Translations under genes and position numbers: made by a program | The notes under the pieces: generated by a model | The model's database searches: none | What the model was told of the DNA's origin: nothing | The model's input: only the letters and a program-made list of their open reading frames with translations | Shown: positions 44,724 through 48,817 of the stretch, one piece after another | Layout of the letters: each line of letters begins with the position of its first letter | How positions within the stretch are numbered: the first letter of the stretch is position 1 | Assembly: GCA_022968985.1 (NCBI GenBank) | Contig: JALJPK010000021.1 | Location: 1-48,817 of the forward strand | Direction of reading: 5' to 3' | Origin: Pseudomonadales bacterium | GTDB taxonomy: Bacteria > Pseudomonadota > Gammaproteobacteria > Pseudomonadales > Natronospirillaceae | Length of the DNA stretch: 48,817 bases

Positions 44724-44754
44724 ACTATAAACCCTCCAGCAACTAGAAGGTCAA
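44724..44754 (-). promoter_or_regulatory. CueR-type copA promoter (-35 TTGACC, 19-bp spacer, -10 TATAGT)
   Basis: On the minus strand TTGACC (44754-44749) is separated by 19 bp from TATAGT (44729-44724). The overlong spacer contains the dyad CCTTCTAGTTGCTGGAGG. Overlong 19-bp spacers with a central CueR dyad are the hallmark of MerR-family activated promoters; this one closely resembles the E. coli copA promoter. Confidence 0.9.
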
Positions 44755-44925
44755 GTTTATTGTTAAATATTAGCTAAGTATAAAAATTCAAATAAAAAAA
44801 GGTCGACTTAATTGAGATGTAATAATCAATAAGGGGTGATAAAAAGATCAAAAGGAAAAGGTTAAATTGATATACAATTTTGTCATTTATCTCGTAAATC
44901 AGGTAATAGGTATCTAAAAATGTAG
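44755..44925. other. Intergenic stretch upstream of copA
   Basis: No ORF with family features was recognised. It contains the second copy of the TTTTGTCATTTATCTCG segment (also near 40264), and leads into the transposase remnant. Confidence 0.4.
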
Positions 44926-45090
44926 GGTGTGGCCAGTAAGAATTGCTCTAAATATTTAGGTTGGTTTAGAGGGTTGTAAAGGCATCAATATCAACATTTT
45001 TCTGATGATATTGACTCTTATGCTGAAAAATTGTTTGAATTCAAACTGTTACAAGTTCGGCAACATATTTTAAAACTTAGGCTAATGTAG
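44926..45090 (+). pseudogene. C-terminal remnant of an IS1595-type transposase
   Basis: The plus strand reads GVASKNCSKYLGWFRGL-stop, then RHQYQHFSDDIDSYAEKLFE and FKLLQVRQHILKLRLM. KYLGWFR aligns with NYLGWFRAMETQ near the end of the intact transposase at 45895-46851, and GVASK with GTATK just before it. The rest of the gene is missing. It is a second, older insertion of a related element, in the opposite orientation to the intact copy. Confidence 0.62.
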
Positions 45091-45132
45091 GGCTGTTGCT
45101 TAACCTGTTGAAAATCAATCTAATTGCTGTTT

Positions 45133-45783
45133 TTATTTTGAAGGTAACCCCGCGGCTTTCCATTCAGGAAATCCATCTTCTAAGCGTAATGCTTCAATAC
45201 CCTGCTCTCTTAAACTGTGTAATAGTTTATAAGAATAAACACAATAAGGCCCACGACAATAAGCGACCACTGTTTTTTTTCTGGGTAAGTTTTTGCTTTG
45301 CATGTCGATGTCGTCGGGTTGAATATTAATAGCACCAAGAATGTGACCTTCGTTAAATTCTTTAATGGGTCTTACATCAAGAATTAATAATTCTTTGTCT
45401 TCTAGTTTTAGGGCGAGCTCATCTTTAGAAATGGTTTTTTCATTTAATGTGTTTGTATCAATTTGTGAGATTAAACGGTCTACTTCAGCCAAATGTGTTT
45501 CTGCGGTATTGCGTAAACTGCTAATAAGTAAAATAACATCGTCACCAGCGATACTGTAAAATCGACTTTTCCCCTCTTTTCTCACATTTACCAAACCATT
45601 TTGTTTTAAAATTTGTAAATGCCTTGAGGTATTAGCAACACTTAAACCCACTAATTGTCGTAGTTCGTCTACGCTACGCTCGGCTTGTGCCAAATAATCA
45701 ATCATCTCAACACGTTGTGGTGAACTTAAACTATGGGCAATTAAAGCCAATTGTTCAAAAAGCTGTTTTTTAATGGCGCTCAT
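45133..45783 (-). CDS. ArsR-type HTH regulator fused to a rhodanese domain
   Basis: 216 aa. Residues ~10-85 are an ArsR winged helix (LSSPQRVEMIDYLAQ, then LSVANTSRHLQILKQNGLV). Residues ~118-214 are a rhodanese domain with DVR (136-138), GHILGAINI and the active-site loop CRGPYC (Cys176 as catalytic residue, Cys181 closing the loop). No ArsR metal-binding Cys cluster is in the HTH, so the signal is probably a sulfur or redox species sensed through the rhodanese Cys; this is inference from the known fusion family. It has no obvious target operon beside it; copA is 440 bp away on the same strand, with an IS remnant between. Confidence 0.9.
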   Translation of the reverse strand: MSAIKKQLFEQLALIAHSLSSPQRVEMIDYLAQAERSVDELRQLVGLSVANTSRHLQILKQNGLVNVRKEGKSRFYSIAGDDVILLISSLRNTAETHLAEVDRLISQIDTNTLNEKTISKDELALKLEDKELLILDVRPIKEFNEGHILGAINIQPDDIDMQSKNLPRKKTVVAYCRGPYCVYSYKLLHSLREQGIEALRLEDGFPEWKAAGLPSK

Positions 45784-45892
45784 AATTGGTTAGTCACTTA
45801 TTCAATGTAATGATTGTATGTTAATTAAAGCCGTCTTAACAAACAACGAAATTTTGTTTTTAATAACTTAATAACGATTAATAGAATATAAA

Positions 45893-45917
45893 GGCTATTT
45901 ATGAAAACTATGTTGTT
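45893..45917. repeat. Left terminal inverted repeat of the IS1595-family element
   Basis: 25 bp beginning GGCTATTTATGAAAACTATG; it pairs with 46913-46937 with one mismatch at the ninth base. It contains the transposase stop codon. Confidence 0.9.
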
Positions 45918-46851
45918 GAAGTGCTAATAGCTTGAAAATATTAGCTTTTTCATGCTTCTGAGTTTCCATAGCCCGAAACCAACCTAAATAATTGGCAAGA
46001 TATTTGGTAGCTGTACCATTAAAACGTTTATGCCAGTTTTTGAGTCGACTGTGGTAGGCATTTACTGTGTTTATATGAAAGGTTTTGTCTATCACTTGAT
46101 GCCCCGATAACACTTTATGCAAAATATGCTGCTCATCACACAGCTGGTTATAAGCATTTTGACCGTCAGTACATAATACACAATCTAGACTTAAATGCCC
46201 TTGTAGCTTATTTTGAATTTCCTGACTGGTGACCTTGTTTAAAATAAAATCCATTTCGTGATGGCTACGATCAACGGCTACAAGCACCGGTGTCCATTCT
46301 TGACTATTTAGGCCCGCCGTTTTGGCTTTAGTGCCACGTTTTCTTGGTGCTCTGGCTAATTTTAGGCTGCCTTTTTCTGATACTCTAAAATACGTTTCGT
46401 CAGCCTCGACAATGCCTTCAAGTTGATCAGCTTGGTCTAAACTCGCCATTTTTAAGAATCTATGACGCCAGTTAAAAGACGTGGTTAGGTTAATTTTACA
46501 CTTTTTAGCACAAGCTTCTAATGTTTGACTTTGACACATGGATTGCAAATAATCGAGCCATTGCTCAGGTTTATGCAGCCTAAAAAATTCAGTGCCTAGA
46601 GTGCAAACAAAGGTTCTTAAGCAGCTCTTACAACGATACCTTGGGCGATTATTAGCTGAACCAAAATGGATGATTTTATCAGATTTACAATGAGGGCATT
46701 GTGGATGCTCGTTTAATTCTTTCTGTAAATTTGCAAAAATTACATTTGGCTGGGCAAACGCATCTTTTAACTGGGTTTGAAGGGTGTTGAATTGATCTTT
46801 TGTGAGTTTATGTAAGTTATTTAAGAATTTTATAAATTGAGAAGACTTCAT
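45895..46851 (-). CDS. IS1595-family transposase (ISXO2-like, DDE)
   Basis: 318 aa, full length. An N-terminal zinc-ribbon (CPHCKSDKIIHFG, then YRCKSCLRTF) is followed by an HTH-like region and the ISXO2-type catalytic core: GIVEADETYF gives the first Asp, CTDGQNAYNQL the second, and TFHINTVNAYHSRLKNWHKR the region of the third and fourth residues (Asn and the Arg/Lys cluster). The C-terminus NYLGWFRAMETQ is typical. It ends inside the left inverted repeat. Nothing suggests inactivation. Confidence 0.95.
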   Translation of the reverse strand: MKSSQFIKFLNNLHKLTKDQFNTLQTQLKDAFAQPNVIFANLQKELNEHPQCPHCKSDKIIHFGSANNRPRYRCKSCLRTFVCTLGTEFFRLHKPEQWLDYLQSMCQSQTLEACAKKCKINLTTSFNWRHRFLKMASLDQADQLEGIVEADETYFRVSEKGSLKLARAPRKRGTKAKTAGLNSQEWTPVLVAVDRSHHEMDFILNKVTSQEIQNKLQGHLSLDCVLCTDGQNAYNQLCDEQHILHKVLSGHQVIDKTFHINTVNAYHSRLKNWHKRFNGTATKYLANYLGWFRAMETQKHEKANIFKLLALQQHSFHK

Positions 46852-46912
46852 ATTAAAAACCTTTACTACTGATTCTTAATAAGAATAGATTAAGAAAATT
46901 AAGTTTCAAGTT

Positions 46913-46937
46913 AACAACATAGTTTTCAAAAATAGCC
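46913..46937. repeat. Right terminal inverted repeat of the IS1595-family element
   Basis: 25 bp ending TTCAAAAATAGCC, the complement of the left repeat with one mismatch. It is upstream of the transposase start and may carry its promoter. Confidence 0.9.
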
Positions 46938-46940
46938 AAC

Positions 46941-48817
46941 TTAATAAAGAAATTTCCAAGATAATCGAGTGCCTTTTTCAAACTCATAATTAATACTGGT
47001 AGTAACAACTGAACCCGTGGCTGATTGAGTTAATACACTTACTTCACCTGACTCACCTAAATGAATCACTGGAGCTGACGCTAGGCCAATACCTAAAGAG
47101 TATTGTGAACTAATTACAGTGGCGCTTTGGTCCTCATCGTCTTCAGCTGGTACAACTGAATAAAATGGATTGTGTAATGACGCAGTACCGGTAGTAAAAT
47201 CAAGTCCATATAAAATACTAGAACCATCAATTTTACAGGTATTAGAAGGGGGGAGGTATTGAGTAAAAAACACTAATTCTGCAAAGTTAGTTGCTTTTGA
47301 TATATTACGAGCACTTGGGTCTGTTAAGTTTTTCTCAAGCTCTAAATACCAACCATGTTGTGATTGAATATAACTTTTTAGATCATAAAAAGTAGACAAT
47401 TCAACTGTATCACCGCTTTCATTTAATACTTCAACATCGTTATTATTTTCTTGAATAGTTTCATCACTAAATAAATCATAATCGGTTGTATTAAGTAAAT
47501 CGCTTAATTCAAACTCATTATAAGCGTATTCAAAACTATTATTTTTTTCTTCTTTTATACCTATAAAATATTGTTGCTGAGTATTTAAATTATCAGCAAC
47601 ATTATGTAAGCGTCCAGTGCCCACTAATACCCAGTTTTCGCCTTTTTCATCAATTACAAAATGAGGTGCAGCAACAATGGGTCTTTGAGTATTAAGCATA
47701 CTTGAAATAACCACATTAGTGGGTTTACCATAATTAGAAGGTAAAATATCTGAAGTTAAATTTAATTCTACTCTTAATAACTCACCGTAAATAGAATGTG
47801 TATTTAGCGCATTGATATTACCCAAATACAAAACATCATCGACATAGTCATTATCTAAATCCACACTCGTTACGTCACCACCATAACCATTTAAATAGCT
47901 AGTGGTAACCATACTCAATGGATCTTCCTCACCTATTGTTAAGTCATAGAAATACAGGCGTGTATTTTGTTGACTTGTTGCAAGTTTATGACTGTCTGGC
48001 CCATTTGGACCAGAGGCAAAACTTAACATCCAACGATTAACTGCGATACCTTCTACCATTTTATTGGTTTTTACTAATGCAGGTTTACTAACTGTTAAAC
48101 CTAAACTATCCCAAGTTGAATCGTTTATTTCGGCAATAAACTTAGGGGCTATTTCTGGATCCGTAACATCTAATACAATATAAGAAGATCTAAAAGTTTG
48201 CTCAATACCATCTGTAATTTCAACTGTTTGCTGCGCTCCGCCAAATCGCATACCAATCACTAAGATTGTCCCCCAACCATTTGGATGAACATCGGACTCT
48301 GCAAAAATTTTGACATCAAAAGATTGTGGTTCACCATCAACAAAATACACATGTTGATAGTCTTTATTTGCCAACCACCTTAAATGCGGTAACACATTTT
48401 CTGGAATATACGCCCATAATTCTGCACCTAATTCATGTTCAGTTTTATTTGAACCACTCTCCACTAATGATGAATCAGTTTCAAATTTATGATTATTTTG
48501 ATTCCAAAAACCTGCGTTAAAAGCATGTAACATACCGTCGTTTGAACCTGCATAAACAACCTGTCTTCGATATTTATATTTTTGCACAAACGTATCATAA
48601 GACACATCATTGTATGTAAAGTCATAACCACTATTTGGTGTACCCACAACTAATGGTGTTGAATGAATAATATCCCCAAGGCGCCATACTTTTTCACTTA
48701 CACCGTCCCAATTAATAGTACGGGATCTGAAATTAGCATTCTCTTCACCGCGAATGTAATTCACAAATGCATTTATTTCACTGTCTGGGGGCTGTATGGC
48801 ATCATTAGGATCAGTGA
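46941..48817 (-). CDS. PilY1-type type IV pilus assembly/adhesion protein, C-terminal part
   Basis: 625 codons are visible; the frame stays open through 48817, so the gene begins outside the window (the Met assigned at 48764 is an internal GTG). It shows the PilY1 beta-propeller: KVWRLGDIIHSTPLVVGTP and VVYAGSNDGMLHAFNA at its beginning, YIPENVLPHLRWLA, a calcium-binding loop DLDNDYVDDVLYLGN of DxDxDxxxD form, and a C-terminal GTRLSWKFLY, the usual end of this family. PilY1 sits at the pilus tip or outer membrane, helps pilus extension and attaches to surfaces in a calcium-dependent way. The IS element sits 3 bp beyond its stop codon and would cut off transcription into anything once downstream. 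Confidence 0.9.
   Translation of the reverse strand, partial: TDPNDAIQPPDSEINAFVNYIRGEENANFRSRTINWDGVSEKVWRLGDIIHSTPLVVGTPNSGYDFTYNDVSYDTFVQKYKYRRQVVYAGSNDGMLHAFNAGFWNQNNHKFETDSSLVESGSNKTEHELGAELWAYIPENVLPHLRWLANKDYQHVYFVDGEPQSFDVKIFAESDVHPNGWGTILVIGMRFGGAQQTVEITDGIEQTFRSSYIVLDVTDPEIAPKFIAEINDSTWDSLGLTVSKPALVKTNKMVEGIAVNRWMLSFASGPNGPDSHKLATSQQNTRLYFYDLTIGEEDPLSMVTTSYLNGYGGDVTSVDLDNDYVDDVLYLGNINALNTHSIYGELLRVELNLTSDILPSNYGKPTNVVISSMLNTQRPIVAAPHFVIDEKGENWVLVGTGRLHNVADNLNTQQQYFIGIKEEKNNSFEYAYNEFELSDLLNTTDYDLFSDETIQENNNDVEVLNESGDTVELSTFYDLKSYIQSQHGWYLELEKNLTDPSARNISKATNFAELVFFTQYLPPSNTCKIDGSSILYGLDFTTGTASLHNPFYSVVPAEDDEDQSATVISSQYSLGIGLASAPVIHLGESGEVSVLTQSATGSVVTTSINYEFEKGTRLSWKFLY

Larger units (their letters stand above)
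45893..46937 (-). mobile_element. IS1595-family insertion sequence, complete
   Basis: A 1045-bp element bounded by 25-bp inverted repeats: left 45893-45917 (starts GGCTATTTATGAAAAC) and right 46913-46937 (complement starts GGCTATTTTTGAAAAC) with one mismatch. It contains one transposase gene on the minus strand, whose stop codon lies in the left repeat. The flanking 8-mers (AATATAAA and AACTTAAT) do not match, so no target duplication is visible. The right end is 3 bp beyond the pilY1-like stop codon. Confidence 0.9.

Noticed and set aside
45885..46945. Target-site duplication of the intact IS
   Set aside because: The 8-mers next to the two inverted repeats are AATATAAA and AACTTAAT, which do not match.
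1..48817. Prophage, integrative element or defence island
   Set aside because: No integrase, structural phage genes, restriction-modification, toxin-antitoxin or Cas proteins were seen; the only intact mobile element is the IS1595-family insertion.

Overview
The window is low-GC DNA (roughly 35% by eye) from a gammaproteobacterium, most likely a marine, polysaccharide-degrading member of the Alteromonadales (Catenovulum/Paraglaciecola-like). The basis is lipobox signal peptides followed by Asp/Thr-rich linkers, very large PKD/REJ-type surface lipoproteins, a GH6 glycosidase, an MdlAB-type exporter pair, a CueR/CopA copper unit, PilY1 and many two-component and c-di-GMP proteins. The species is inferred; no rRNA or tRNA gene was seen.

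Layout. 1-1.6 kb: 5' part of a DeoR/YafY-type regulator, divergent from an epoxide-hydrolase-like enzyme with a decayed copy of its own 3' end behind it. 1.6-5.1 kb: a periplasmic ankyrin protein, a PPC-domain lipoprotein broken at two short repeats, and a decayed LysR regulator in otherwise gene-poor DNA. 5.1-9.7 kb: a 1502-aa REJ/PKD-repeat lipoprotein. 10.2-12.7 kb: an MHYT hybrid histidine kinase. 13.1-17.8 kb: a 1541-aa lipoprotein ending in a GH6 domain in which the residue matching Asp175 of Trichoderma Cel6A is Asn. 18.2-22.5 kb: a HAD-PlsC fusion, a CDGSH protein and a secreted M60-like peptidase with two lectin-like domains. 22.9-26.8 kb: a signalling operon (membrane histidine kinase, receiver protein, REC-GGDEF-EAL protein). 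27.4-33.9 kb: a chemoreceptor, a VOC protein, a hybrid kinase split by a deletion of about 25 nt, and a small membrane protein. 34.1-34.5 kb: fused remnants of an MdlB-like exporter end and a VOC gene end, echoing intact genes on either side. 34.7-41.4 kb: a small membrane protein, MdlA/MdlB-type transporters, a solute-binding protein and a phosphodiesterase. 41.8-44.75 kb: copA-cueR with a MerR-type promoter. 44.9-46.9 kb: an IS1595 remnant, an ArsR-rhodanese protein and an intact IS1595-family element ending 3 bp from the stop of a PilY1 gene that runs off the window.

Three themes link the genes. First, surface glycan biology: GH6, M60/LecA/ricin and REJ/PKD proteins, all with lipoprotein signals. 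Second, dense signal transduction: three hybrid or membrane kinases, stand-alone receivers, a dual c-di-GMP enzyme and a chemoreceptor. Third, gene decay and simple-sequence repeats: at least six gene remnants and about nine arrays of 6-12 bp units, within coding sequence, in leaders and between genes. No CRISPR array, prophage or integrative element was seen. The best candidates for new biology are the altered GH6 active site in its PPC/PKD scaffold and the repeat-rich broken lipoprotein, which could be a phase-variable gene or a pseudogene.
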